Shown here piece after piece: positions 1-11,783 of a DNA stretch of 64,000 bases. Position 1 is the stretch's first letter, and each line of letters starts with the position of its first letter. The DNA comes from Monodelphis domestica (taxonomy: Eukaryota; Chordata; Mammalia; Didelphimorphia; Didelphidae), in assembly GCF_027887165.1 (NCBI RefSeq), contig NC_077228.1, forward strand, positions 383,756,456 through 383,820,455, given 5' to 3'. Under the pieces are notes generated by a model. It was not told the DNA's origin. It ran no database searches and saw only the letters and a program-made list of their open reading frames with translations. The position numbers were made by a program, and so were the translations under genes.

Positions 1-3000
1 TTCTCAAAGAACATGCCAAGGAATATGAAAGTCAAGTATGCCACATCTGGAAAGGCTTCAAATAATACTTCTCATTTGTATGAAGTTTTAACTTATATAA
101 ATTGCTTTCCTCACAAGAAGACTGGGAGGCAGTGTTTCAGGATGGGAACTGATGGACTCAGTCAATCAAATCACCCTCATTCCCCTTAAAGCTTCTCCCT
201 GATACCTTTGTCAGGTTAAGAACACCTCCCCTCCTTTAGTGAATGAATTGAAATAGTAAACAAGGCCCAGATATCTACTAAATCAAGCAAAAGCTTTAGC
301 CTACATGCCAAAGACATTGATCAATATCAAAGTCCTTGAAAGTCACTGGATGAATTAGAGTGGTTTTGCACAGGAGGAAGTATATGCAGATTGTATAAGA
401 ATTGTTGATCATGCACTGTGAGTTTTATATAAGATAAGCTAATTTGGAACCCAACATTTAAGCATCTGGAAGCTTAGTGGTGGAGGCTCTTCAAGTTCCT
501 GAGAAGGAATTGTTTGGGGGAGAGAGGAAGAGACTACCTTCCATATCCTCTTGGTTGGAGCAAAGTATTTTGAATTTTTAGAGGGTCAGAGAATTTTGAA
601 CTTCTTTAACAACCTAGAAGCATTCAAAGAACAGGGCAGGGGAACTGTACTCCATAAGAGTACTCCATAGCAGCCAGAAGCTGGAAGTTATCCTTTTGCT
701 ACATGTGCTTTCTAAGATTTAGCCCTCTTTCTATATGTAAAGGTGGGGCGTATATATCAGATTATTGAGGGGTGGGGGATTATTTTGTACCAATTCTTAT
801 TATGCTACTTTACTAACTACCCCATTTCTGAAATGTAATTAAATCCAGCTCTCTAATTGATATGAATGGATAATCACTGCAGAGATGGCCTGTGGAGGAA
901 GCATATGACTAGGGACTTTCGAGTATTTGCAAGACAACCCCCTCCCACCTCAGCCTTTCACCATGCTCTAGAACCCTAAGAAGGAAAGAAACTAATTCTT
1001 GTTCTGGTGAACTATCCTGACTGCAAATGGAAGTTAGAAGAGTAAGTCCAGAGTATGTACTACCCAAATATTTATTTCATTCAAGAAACTGAGCTGAAGA
1101 AAGGATAAGCTAGGCAACAATGAGAGTCATATCCAGGGCTTGAACTCAAGTATTGTCTCCAAGTCCAGTATTTTTTCCATTATACCATAGTTCAGCCAAT
1201 TGAATAAGTGTTTCCTACGTGAGGACTGGCTTGCTAAATTCATGTTAACCAACTACCAGTAATTTGGTCACCAAGCGATAAAATTTTAGACCACTCATAA
1301 AAACCATCTGCTTAGGCATTGAAGGGTTGCAATCTGGGTTGGTTTAGGAGAAATCCATGGCCCTTTTTTTTTTGCATTGGAGTAAAAAATTTAAAGCACT
1401 TTTGAATATTTCGAATGTAAAATCCTTATTTGGATACCTTAATGAATCTCTGATCTAATGTACATAATCTCCCTTCCCTCTAGATCTCTTGAATACATAA
1501 ATGATACATAGCATGCAAGTTATTTGTTGATTCTTCCTTCCACTACATATCTGGTCCATCTCCTTTTCTGCTCATATATTTCCTTAATGACATACTTTTT
1601 ACCTCTTCTACTGAGCACTGACTTATTGGTCACTGTCGGTCAATAATCTATTCACACCCACCATGTGCTTCTACATTGCTTCCTGAACAACCAGCAACTC
1701 TTAATTCTTCAAATACCATAGTGTGTCATCCCTTACAATCATACAAAATCTCCTAAAGAATATTGAAGTTAAAAGGATGATTCTTTGTCATAAGGAGAAA
1801 CTGTATCACTAAAAATACTGCCCAGCTTCCAAAAGACAATTTACCTTTATCTTGATATAAGTACTGATGGATTAGCTCCATTACTTGTCAATCCAACTGT
1901 AGATCATACCCTGCCTGGACAAGAAGTATTTTTTTATGCAGCTAGCTTTCCCTGTCATAGATAGTTAAGCCAAACTCTTAACTAATGACAAATCTCATTT
2001 AGAAGGCTCTGAAAAGAAGAGCAGGGAGAATGGGTCTTTACACAATTGACAAAATATCATCTACAAAGAGGAGCATCCAGAGGCCTCTATCATCTATAGG
2101 GAAAAACTCTTTGACTCGAATTCTACACTAGGTACCCTCTATGGCAGTGGAAAAAACTCTGCATGCATAGAGTATTCTATGCTTTTATAAGATAATAGAT
2201 TACAGATGGCCAATGAGGAGCAGAGTTTGTTTGTTTTAATTATGTTAGTGTGGAAGAAATTGATCATAGAATTTGTAGCTGATAGGAGCATCCAGGTATC
2301 CATTGATTCATCTAACTTCAATTTTGGTTTAGCTGCACACCTAAATCGTCAGAGATTTCAAACAAACAAAATATACCTTAAAAAAAAAAGAGTTGTCAAT
2401 AGAGTCTGCTAAATTTCCAAAATTATACAAATAGGAAAAGAAGCATGATGGGACAGCCCTAGGAAAAGCATGGTAGATTTAGTGTAATTCTCTAGGTTTT
2501 TTTCTATCAACTCTTATTTAAAAGGACACTAAAAGTGAATATTATGATCAGACCCAAGTTGTTTCTCTGACCTTGGGAGATGACAGTAAGATTAAGAAGG
2601 GAGTGTTAGGGGTGGAAGGCCCAAATTCCAGGAGCTTTTTATATTCCTTTGTGGAATTTCTGCCAAAATATCACATAAGTGACTCTGCCTCTGCCAAGAC
2701 TAGGTATTCTTGCCAATAGAGAGAATTTAGGGGGTTCAAAAACTATACAGTAGCATTTAAACCCAGGTTGGCTGACCAAACTGAATAGGACTAAGTAGAA
2801 AGAGAAGAGCTGCCCAAACTTAAAAGAAACAAGAAGTTTCTAGTTTCTTTTTAGATAAAGGTTGTTAACAACTTTGACTACTATCACTACAGTGAGATAA
2901 GGAAGAGTTAAATCTTGGATCCCAGCCCTGGTAGCTAACTCCTTTGCAAAGAGGTCTTCAGCTCTATCCTTGTATTGAGAGCCATATCCTATCTCTTATT

Positions 3001-3500
3001 CTTCTGTTCTATTCCCTGGTTTTCTAATGATTGATACTGACCATCCCTTTGTTATTAATTCCTTGCAATCCAATGAGTAAACTAGAACCATACAGCTCTC
3101 AACTGGAATAGTTGGTCTTCTGGACCCATAAAAATATTATATTTGAACAAGAGCTGAAGAATGCTCTATAATGTTTAAACCATCATTTATATTAATGTTA
3201 AAAAGAATAATCAAACTTTTCCTTATATATTTGTCTTTTTTCCCCCCCTGTCATGTTGGTACCAAACCAGTTCTTTCCATAGAAACTGGAAAATCTTTTT
3301 ATGGCTCCTAAATATATATCATTAAAGCTTTTGTCAGTTTATTTGTGGAAGAAGAAAAATGATCAGTGATCAAGGCTGGTCAAAATCAATAAAAGCAATG
3401 TGGGAATGGGAGAAGGGAGAGAATACAATGATAGAAGAGAAAGTCAGTAAAGTCTGAGCAAAGGAAGCAAATAAAACCTTACAAAGACAGGTACAAAAAA
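1..3500. other. Intergenic spacer, few recognisable repeats
   Basis: No exon, RNA gene or intact element was recognised. The only ORFs (for example 2139-2321 minus and 2206-2412 plus) overlap each other on opposite strands and carry no recognisable domain. A MIR-like relic near 1095-1200 is listed separately. Confidence 0.5.
1095..1200 (-). repeat. MIR-like/core-SINE relic
   Basis: The plus strand reads like the antisense of a core-SINE head: 'ccagggcttgaactcaa' followed by 'ttccattataccatag', the usual antisense B-box and trailing head. It is short and diverged; assignment is by eye. Confidence 0.4.
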
Positions 3501-3780
3501 GAAGAAGAAGAAGAAGAAGAAGAAGAAGAAGAAGAAGAAGAAGAAGAAGAAGAAGAAGAAGAAGAAGAAGAAGAAGAAGAAGAAGAAGAAGAAGAAGAAG
3601 AAGAAGAAGAAGAAGAAGAAGAAGAAGAAGAAGAAGAAGAAGAAGAAGAAGAAGAAGAAGAAGAAGAAGAAGAAGAAGAAGAAGAAGAAGAAGAAGAAGA
3701 AGAAGAAGAAGAAGAAGAAGAAGAAGAAGAAGAAGAAGAAGAAGAAGAAGAAGAAGAAGAAGAAGAAGAAGAAGAAGAAG
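3501..3780. repeat. (GAA)n.(TTC)n microsatellite, about 93 units
   Basis: An apparently uninterrupted 280-bp GAA tract on the plus strand (TTC on minus), preceded by a short A-run and followed by 'atagcttgaag'. Purine/pyrimidine strand asymmetry over this length is known to favour triplex (H-DNA) and sticky-DNA structures, as in the FXN intron repeat. The poly-Phe and poly-Ser ORFs on the minus strand here are products of the repeat, not genes. The true length may differ between individuals or be affected by assembly. Confidence 0.97.
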
Positions 3781-6150
3781 ATAGCTTGAAGAAAAATAGC
3801 AATAGTAGAACCAGGATAGAAACCAGAAGACAAGAAAACAAAGGAATTAGTTAGGAGTACAGAAAACTCAGGTAAGTGACAATGGATTGGTACATAAGAG
3901 CAGGGTCTTCTGAATTTGCCTTTCCTTATGATGAAAAGGTTGGGGTAGGCTGGTACCATGTATCCCTTTGTATTTGAAAGAGAAGAGTCCTTTAGAATCC
4001 AGGGACCTGATGTTTGACCATCTCATTTTATTTTTGAGGCACCATTCTACTAATTTGTTAAATTAATTTTCTTTTCTGTCTCCCAAAAGGAAGATTAATT
4101 AATTTAAGTATCACTATAGAACATAAAAACTCTACCTTTCCTTATTCATTTAAAATGATCAAGAGATTAATAATCTCCATTAGAGAGAATTCTCTATATG
4201 TTGCCCTCCTAATAAAACTGAAGTTGCTACACTGATAACTAATCTTTCTTTGTTAAATTCCTCTAGTAATTACACATCCACTTAATAGTGATGTGGTCTA
4301 TACCAGTCCCTATGGCAAACTTGTTTAATCCAAAACATCTTGTTATCAAAGATCTTTACCTCTTAATATGTGGACATTTTAAATATTGGCTATTGACAAA
4401 AAAAGGTGAATCACAGTCTTAACTACTGTAGATGTGATCAATATGCATAGGCCCATTCAATTAACTTCTTAAGTAAAAGGTCAGTGATCCTGCTTCTGGA
4501 CAGGCAAGGTCACTTGTGTTTGTACTTATAGCATGGCCCATATGTTTTTTATGATCAGTTATCAACTGATAGGGGTTGGGAAATGTTCATTTTAATGGCA
4601 ACATGCAATTATTTCAGTTATTGAAGCCTTAGTTGTAAAGATTTATTCAGCTGAGAAGCAGCAAGATATAATGGTCAGAATCAGGAAAATGAGTTCAAGG
4701 CCTGCCTCTGATGGATTATCAATTGTACAACCATAGACAAATCACAAGTTACAGATGACTTGCCACTTTGTATTGGTGGTAGGGGTTTCAATGTTTGTTA
4801 AATCGTAAGTCTTCTCCCCAAAATTCTTGACCATAAAAGCATTTTTAAACTATATGGCAAATTTATAAAAGGTTATCAAACACACACAATATACATTATT
4901 TATTTTGCTCTCAAAAATGCCAATAAGTTAAAAATCATATTTTTGCATACTTGATAATAAAAATGAACAAGTTGTTTGTCTACTAGAAGGGGAAGAAAAT
5001 AACATAAGGCTTTGCAGCCTATCCATTGCTGAGACCAAGGCTGACAGAGTTTCAATATTGGTCTTCCAATTTTAAGATCACAGATAATTTGGTGGATTAC
5101 AATAGAGAAGAAAAAAAAATCTTTTGGGGCATAGTTATGTTTCCTTCTGAATAATCTTTGAAATTTTATCAACTTCTGATAATAGTCCAGAACTTATCTT
5201 ACTAGGCTGACTTTGATTATGGAGAAAGCATTAATAAAGTGATAAGAGAAATGATACTGAATGGGGTGGTGTTTTGTTTTGATTATCCATAAGTACATCT
5301 GAGATAAATTTCATCCCACACCCACATCTCACATAGTATACATATTTATATAATTATTTAAAAATTAAATTCTTTGTTTTCCCTGATTTAGAGAAAAGTT
5401 AGCTGAAAGTTTATCTTTAAAGATTATTTTTAAACATAAACTTTAAACCAGAGTTTGATCAAAATTTGAAGGAAAGAACTATTAGGTTCAGAAAATAAAC
5501 CATTGCCTTTTGTTTTGTGTAATTAGTTCACCAGTGACTATTTAAACCTGGGAGAGTCTGTGACTGAAAATTCAATCTCTTTAATTCTTAAGGGAGAAGA
5601 GTAGAGCCAGAAATGTCTCGCTGGAGACATTGAGGAAGTTCACTGGTAGGTGGTGAGGGGCATTGGAGAGAATATTATGCTAGCCTACTGCTCTTCTCTT
5701 TTTCCTTAAAGAGATGAATGGGTGAGTTTTCTGTAACAGATTCTCCAAGATGGGCACTGATGAACACTAGTTACATATGAATAAAAATTACCTTTAAAAA
5801 ATGGCATAAGAGTTTTTCAGTAGGTTTTTTTTCAAATTGAAAGTCATTTACAAAGGCTTTATTTGTTTTGAAATTGTAGTCATCAGAAAGCCATTTTGAC
5901 AATAACAAAGTTAAAGCCAAGAAATCAGTTGGCATCTAGCCTTACTCTCTCCATTTTGTAAACTTTCAGTCATATCTTTCAGATTGAGAAAAATACCAAG
6001 AAAGAACAATACTACAAAAGATTATCTTAAATTTCTATCATATATAATTGATTATCATTAGGTTTCATAGAGCAATTTAACATTTGCAAAACACCATTCC
6101 AATATTATTTTATTTGATCATGTTTCTCAAGACATATTCTAATACATAAA
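3781..6150. other. Intergenic spacer, nothing assigned
   Basis: No gene seen. A weak tRNA-SINE/MIR-like trace lies near 4648-4750. A minus ORF at 4900-5172 (90 codons) shows no domain I recognise and is not annotated as a gene. A short perfect hairpin (ATGTCTC-GCTG-GAGACAT) lies near 5612-5629. Confidence 0.45.
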
Positions 6151-6188
6151 AGATCTATGGTTGGTTTTTTTTTTCGTCAGAGTGGGAC

Positions 6189-6668
6189 TGTTATGGGCAG
6201 GAAGGATACCTTTGGGGTTCGGGAAGGATACCTTTTGCAAGAATGCAAGACTCCAAAACTTAGCTTAAAAACAAAAAAGAGATTTATTAATTTAGAAAGT
6301 ATTGTTGAGAGTGGCCAGGAGGATAGCAAGGTGGGCCAGCAAGATGGGGAGCAGTTCCTGGGAGGACAGCATGGATGGAAAGGCTGTCCCCCAGACGACA
6401 TCAGTTATGGGGATTTTATACTTTTTACAACAGATACTATGTCATGGTGTGGATGTGACCTATAGAGTGTTAGTCCCTCAGGCACTTGGTGGAGTGGGGT
6501 GGTCATCTGACAGGGGTCTGCCTGGAGGACTATCAAGGAGGATAAACATCTCAGGACCCTAGGTGGGGTCATTGGGTGTTTCTAGATTAAGAGTCTGGAG
6601 GATGCAAAGGCAAGGGAGTTTCCCTGATACTAGTTCACCTGGGTTTCTGGAGTACAGTGCCCATGTCA
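6189..6668 (-). mobile_element. Solo ERV LTR (family also at 43588-44134)
   Basis: An LTR-like unit of 480 bp begins TG (tgttatgggc) and ends CA (cccatgtca), and is flanked by a 4-bp direct repeat GGAC at 6185-6188 and 6669-6672. A 4-bp duplication with TG...CA ends fits a class I (gammaretrovirus-like, ERV1) solo LTR. The AATAAA polyadenylation signal reads on the minus strand near 6282-6289, so the LTR is oriented minus. No internal region adjoins it. A second copy with its own TSD lies near 43.6-44.1 kb. It is a recombined relic with no coding capacity, moderately young judging by the intact TSD. Confidence 0.8.
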
Positions 6669-6892
6669 GGACTATTTATGTTAGAAAATAAATTTTCAAA
6701 AGTTGTCTGAATTGCTCATGGCATAGCTTCTGTCAGAAACAGAATTTGAAGCCAGGTTTTACTGACTTCAAATCTTGTATATACTGTATATTCAACATGT
6801 ATGCATCTATATTTAAATATAATTTACTAGTGTGGATCCATATTTTACTTTAATGATAATAGAAATTAATTTCAAGATTTAAATAATGCTTA

Positions 6893-7016
6893 CCACAGCT
6901 AGGTAGCACAGTGGATAGAACATTGAGTCTGGAGTCAGGAAGGCAGGAGTTTAAATCCAGTTCCAGCTACTTCCTAGCTTGGGCAAGCCAGTTCAAGACT
7001 GTTTATCTCAGGTTCC
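6893..7016 (+). repeat. Type A tRNA-SINE, left half (split by insertion)
   Basis: The tRNA-like head 'agctaggtagcacagtgga' and the 'gagtttaaatccag' B-box region are followed by 'cttgggcaag', the core. The element stops at ttcct (7013-7017) and resumes at 7843 with ttcctcatct, so an insertion of about 825 bp splits it. Confidence 0.7.
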
Positions 7017-7842
7017 TATTAGAATAGAGAAATAAGAAGGTAAGGTTGCAAAAGACAGGGGTTGAAAATCAAGTAGTTCACAGACGGAACTTAAGGGAAA
7101 GGGTTCCAAAAAGAAATGGAAGGACAAAATAAAAAAGGGACTTGAAGCCTGGAGCTGAGAGCTGGGTTCCTGTGTTCTTTGGAACTGGGAGGGATAACTT
7201 CCTGTTGGAGTTCACTGACATCCTTGAGAGGAGTGGTTTGGACTTGATAGTTGAGGCCCTTGGATTAGCTTTCCAGTTTCCAGATTTAAATTTCCATCTG
7301 TTCCTACCTAGTTCATTTCTGTTCTACAATTAAAGATACTTTTTGTGACCTGTGTGAAGAGTCAACCAGAAAGAGAGAGACTTGTACTGTCTGTATTCAA
7401 GGAAACCCTGCAGCCTGAGGGCTGTGGGCCTTGGGTGACTCTACCATTCAGTCAACCCTTTTCTCAGAAAATCTGAAATGTCCTGCCTTTACCAAAGACT
7501 GTTTTGGCAGGGGCCATAGTCATAATAGCTAGATTTAGGATTCTGGGGTACAGACAGAGAGGTTAGTTTGACAGATAGCCTCAAGAACCGAAGGCAGGCT
7601 CCTGCAGTCTCTTAGCTAGGAGGGTGGAGTGATAGAGGTATTAGAGCTGGGGACTTTCCTTGGCCCTCCTTCCCCATTCCCAGTCCTGGCTTTATTTACC
7701 ATATCAAACCTTTTGTTAAATAACTACATCAGTCTGAGATCCAGGACTGAGGCTGACATTTTGGTCTCTCAGCCTAAGATAGACAGAGACATCTGTTTTT
7801 TCAACTTACCATCTTTCGAAGTGATGCAATCCACTTTTTTCA
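7017..7842. mobile_element. Unclassified LTR-like insertion inside a SINE
   Basis: About 825 bp interrupts a type A SINE exactly between its core and its tail. The junctions carry a short direct repeat, TTCC(T), at 7013-7016/17 and 7843-7846/47. That is compatible with a 4- or 5-bp target duplication of an ERV. The right end is CA. The body is richer in GC than its surroundings, has no open reading frame of note and no poly-A tail, which fits a solo LTR better than a LINE or processed copy. Family and orientation are not resolved. Confidence 0.5.
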
Positions 7843-8000
7843 TTCCTCATCTAAAAAATAGAGATAATAATAATAATACCTACCTGCCTAAATTCAGGTT
7901 TTTGTGAGGATCAAATGATATAAAATTTGTAAAGCACTTAACATAATGCCCAGCACATAATAGACTCTATATAAATGCCGCTATAATTATTATTACTGTA
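7843..8000 (+). repeat. Type A tRNA-SINE, right half
   Basis: This continues the element at 6893: 'ttcctcatctaaaaaatag', an imperfect 'gataataataataatacc', 'gtgaggatcaaatgat', 'gcccagcacataatag', ending near 'tataaatgccgctataatt'. Together the halves make a nearly full-length core-SINE. Confidence 0.65.
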
Positions 8001-9040
8001 CATATATATTTATCAGTCCAAGTTAACAATGGTCATATTTTGCCAGTCTTCAGCATGTTTTAAGTTAAGAAATAATGGGCTATGTTAGAATTTGCTACTT
8101 TAGTGATAAGAATATCATGCAAGATGGAATTAAAGACATTAGAGTCTAGTTAGATTATATCAATTATTTCTTCTCTGTCTTTATGGCCTTTTCCTGTTAC
8201 AAAAGTTAATTAAATCAGACAGGCACAATTTGCTCAATGTAAAATGCATGTTCTTAGTAACTTGTGGTTTTCTAGATGATTATAAATTGATCTCTGTCTT
8301 CCTAGGGATCCGGATTAAATTGAGGATCTGTAAATACAAGGTTTTCTTTATTTTCTTTTAAAAGATAGGCCATATATTTCTAATTTTACACTTTTTCTCC
8401 TCCATAAGTTCTCAATATATGGTGGTGGCTAGAGGAGACAATCAGATAACCCCAAATAGTAAAACTCAAGGTATGTCTGTAAGAGGAAAGCATGTGTATG
8501 CTCAACATGTTGCTGGCCAGCTTAGCTTTTCCAGGATGATAAGATGCATTGTTTAAACAGAACCAAGAAAATGATGGCAGGAGAAAAAAAGACTACTTAG
8601 GTTGCAATGGGTTGTCATTAAAGTGAACTCTATTAAAGCAGGTCCATTAGGAAGAAAACTTAGCTTTAGTCAAGTCAGAAAGCTACCAAATCCTTCATTT
8701 TTAATAAGGAGGAAAGCCACTTTAGGGAGGAGGGAAAATAAAGATAGACCTAATATGTGAAAAACTAAATATACAAAACATTTGGGGGGGTCATCTGTAC
8801 TACAAAAATATTTACCAAATTGTACAGTGAAAAGGGTTATTGACCTATGAACTAGAAAACCTTGCTTCCTTCTTGCTCAGGGGAATGGAAGCAACTGTAG
8901 GAAGACTTACTGTGGCTCCTTGAGAGCTGTATGCATAATGTCCAAAAGGGCCAACCAACATTTTATCCAAATCATCAAAGGTAGTCCCTTTACCTGATTA
9001 ACGTGGGAACAGATGATAAAACCAGAAGCAAATTTAATAT
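8001..9040. other. Intergenic spacer, nothing assigned
   Basis: No gene, RNA or classified repeat was recognised in this kilobase. Confidence 0.45.
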
Positions 9041-9044
9041 AATA

Positions 9045-9475
9045 GTTCATAAAGATTTAAAGTCAGAAAGAACCTCAGAGGCTATCTAAATCAATCACCT
9101 TCTTGAAAAGAAAAGGAAGAGGGCAATTAGGTAAATCAGGGGATTGAGAGCCAGGCTTAGAAATAAGAGGTCCTGGGTTCAAATATGACCTCAGACACTT
9201 TCTAGTTATGTGACCTTGGGTAAGACAATGGGTAACCTCCATTGTCTAGACTTTAACTTGCTTCTGCCTTGGAATAAATATATGTTATTGATTCTAAGAT
9301 GGAAGGTAGGGGTTTAAAAAAAGAGAAGGAAGGAAATTGTGGCCTACAAAAGTAATTTGCCCGAGGTCACACAGATAGTACATGGCATAACCAAGGTTCA
9401 AACATTGGTCCTCTCCTTTCAAAATCAACAGTCTTCTATTATTCTCCAAATCATTTTGATGTCACAAGTAGGAAA
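9045..9475 (-). repeat. Old MIR-like repeat interrupted by a type C SINE
   Basis: The plus strand carries 'cagaaagaacctcagaggc' before 9107 and 'aagtaatttgcccgaggtc' after 9321, the standard antisense order of an ancient core-SINE. The type C SINE at about 9122-9320 sits between the two parts. Confidence 0.5.
9122..9320 (+). repeat. Type C tRNA-SINE
   Basis: Head 'gggcaattaggtaaatcag', B-box region 'gtcctgggttcaaatatga', tail 'attgattctaagatggaag' and a short A-run. An imperfect direct repeat (aaaagaaaaggaag / aaaagagaaggaag) flanks it, near 9107-9120 and 9316-9330, as a TSD. Confidence 0.75.
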
Positions 9476-9569
9476 ACTGTTGACTTGTGAGGGTAGTTGG
9501 TATTTCCATTTCTTCTTCCTGTCGTAGTCATTGAGGAATAAGGGAAAAAAAAACAAAACAAAACACTGT

Positions 9570-9750
9570 GTTCCTAGTCAGAAAATTTTGGTTTAATCAG
9601 AATTTTACTCTTTTCTAAATATGTGACCTTAGAAATGTCACTTCCTCTATTTGTGTCTTCGTTTCCTCATCTGTAAAGTGAAGTGTTTGGAATATGTGAT
9701 TTCTGTGAGGGCTTCTAATTCTTAATTTAACCTTTTAAGGTTGTGAAAAA
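9570..9750 (+). repeat. MIR-like core-SINE
   Basis: The core signature 'atgtgaccttagaaatgtca' followed by 'gtttcctcatctgtaaagtg' is readable; head and tail are decayed. Confidence 0.5.
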
Positions 9751-9762
9751 TAACAATAAAGT

Positions 9763-10018
9763 TTTGTTGTTGTTGAATTGTATCTGATTTTCTATGACCC
9801 CATTTGGGATTTTCTTGGCAAAGATACTGGAGTGGTTTTCCAGTTCCTTCTCCAACTCATTTTACAGATGAGGAAACTGAGGCCAACAGGGTTAAATGAC
9901 TTGCTCAGGGTCACTCAGCTATTAAGTGTCTGAGATGAGATTTGAATTCATGAATATGAGTTTTCCTGATTCCAAAACCCAGTGCTCTATCCACAGAACT
10001 ACCTACCTGCTCCAACAG
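9763..10018 (-). repeat. Type B tRNA-SINE with BovB/RTE-like tail
   Basis: Reads antisense: 'ttgttgttgttgaattgta', 'gaccccatttgggattttc', 'actcattttacagatgagg', 'agtgctctatccacagaac', ending at the head 'tacctacctgctcc'. The tail resembles the BovB/RTE 3' end, which fits mobilisation by an RTE-clade LINE. Confidence 0.75.
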
Positions 10019-10070
10019 AAAAAAATACCTGGTAATTATTAGGTTTTTTTTTTCAAAAAGGAGAATCATT

Positions 10071-10860
10071 TAGCAAAGGAAAATAATAAACGTTGGAGAG
10101 GATGTGGCAAAATTGGAACACATATATTGCTGGTGGAGTTGTGGATTGATCCAATCATTCTGGAAGGCAATTTGGAACTATGTTCAATGGACTTTAAAAG
10201 ACTATCTGCCCTTTGATCCCACCATACCCCTGCTGAGTTTATACCTCAAAGACATAATAGGGGAAAAGACTTTTACAAAAATATTTATAGTCATGCTTTT
10301 TGTAGTGGCAAAATATTGGAAAATGAGGGGCTGTCCATCGATTGGAGAATGGCTGAACAAATTGTGATGGAATATTATTGTGCTGAAAGGAATGATGAAC
10401 CAGAGGATTTCTATGTGAACTGGAAAGACTTCCAGGAATTGATGCAGAATGAAAGGAGCAGAACCAGGAGGACATTGTACACAGAGACTAATAATTATGG
10501 CACAATCAAATGTAGTAGACTTTTTTACTAGCAGCAAAGCAAAGACCCAAGACAATCCAGAGGAACTCATGAGAAAAAACATTATCCACATCCAGAGAAA
10601 GAACTGAGGGAGCAGAAATGCAGAAGAAAAACATATGATCGATCACATGAGTTGATGGAGATATGATTAGGGATTTTGACTTTAAACAATCACCCTGTTG
10701 CAAATATTAATAATATGGAAATGGGTTTTGAACAATGATACATGTAAAACCCAGTGGAATTGCTTGTCAGCTCAGGGAGGGAGAGAGAAGAGGGAAGGGA
10801 AAGAACATAAATCATGTAACCATGGACAAATTCTAAATCAATCAATTATTTATTTATTTT
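10071..10860 (+). mobile_element. 5'-truncated L1, 3' end of ORF2 and 3' UTR
   Basis: Begins in the C-terminal zinc-knuckle-like region of ORF2 (CWWSCGLIQSFWKAIWN is readable in the frame from 10104) and runs into the ORF2 C terminus and 3' UTR. A 15-bp TSD with one mismatch flanks it: aaaaggagaatcatt (10056-10070) and aaaaggagagtcatt (10861-10875). Stops interrupt the frame, so it is a dead 790-bp fragment of the same L1 lineage as the copies at 20-27 kb and 40-42 kb. Confidence 0.9.
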
Positions 10861-10875
10861 AAAAGGAGAGTCATT

Positions 10876-11099
10876 AACAAAATATATATGGTCACAGACA
10901 TATATAGATAATGGGTAATTGATAAATAAAACAGATTTGGAACTTTAATATAAAAACAAATATAATCCCACAATAGGCATTGAGGCTTGAGAACCTGAAA
11001 ATCATGAAACCAATATGAACAAGTGGCAGATGGGCAGATTTCTATTCAGCAGACTAAAGAACTTTTTATATAATTTTCTAGAAACTTTCAGAGAACTAG
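10876..11099. other. Unassigned spacer
   Basis: Nothing recognised between the L1 TSD and the next SINE. Confidence 0.4.
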
Positions 11100-11310
11100 A
11101 CTTAAGGCCAAATCCAGGCTCAGATGCTTACAAGCTATGTGATTTGGGCAAGTCACTTAACTTCTGTTTGTTTCAGTTTCCTCAACTGTAAAATAGATAA
11201 AATAATAGTGCTTACTTTATAGGGTTTATGTGAGAATCAAACAAGATAATATTGGCAAAACACTTGCTGTAGTGTCATAGGTAAAAAGCAGGTGATATAT
11301 GTGCTTGTTC
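11100..11310 (+). repeat. Type A core-SINE
   Basis: The sequence 'gtgatttgggcaagtcactt', 'gtttcctcaactgtaaaata', 'atgtgagaatcaaacaagat' gives the usual core and tail order; the head is weak. Confidence 0.6.
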
Positions 11311-11783
11311 CCTTCTCTTACTCTTTTTAACAAATATCCAACAATATAATGGGCTGACTTGTTAGGTAGTAAGTTCACCACTATGAGAAATGTTCGTAGA
11401 GGAATTCATAATCTATCAAGAATACTGAAGAAAAGATTCATAGGGTTCTTGGGAGATTGGATTAAATGATTTCCAAAGACCCTTCTAATTCCAAGATGTT
11501 AAGAATTTATATGCTGTAATAGATAGGATGCTCAGGAGATATTTCTAGTTGTAATAAATGAGATACTCTGGCTGACTAGAGAAATACTAGGGGAAAACCT
11601 GAGGGTGCCTATTTGTAATGGAGAGAGATATTCTGGAGTGACTAGAGAGATACTACTGAGGGGAAACTCTGGGGTTGCCTATTGATCACTACTGATGGCT
11701 AATAGATCAAGATATTTCCTACCCTCCATCCTTCACATCCCAGTTTTCCACCCACACCCTCCTGCCTCCCTTCCCCTCCCCCC

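Noticed and set aside
3444-3959. Minus-strand ORFs of 171 and 120 codons with poly-Phe or poly-Ser
   Set aside because: They are translations of the GAA.TTC microsatellite in two frames, with no other coding signal.
4900-5172. 90-codon minus ORF
   Set aside because: No domain or family recognised, no splice or promoter context; left as chance ORF, though a protein search would settle it.
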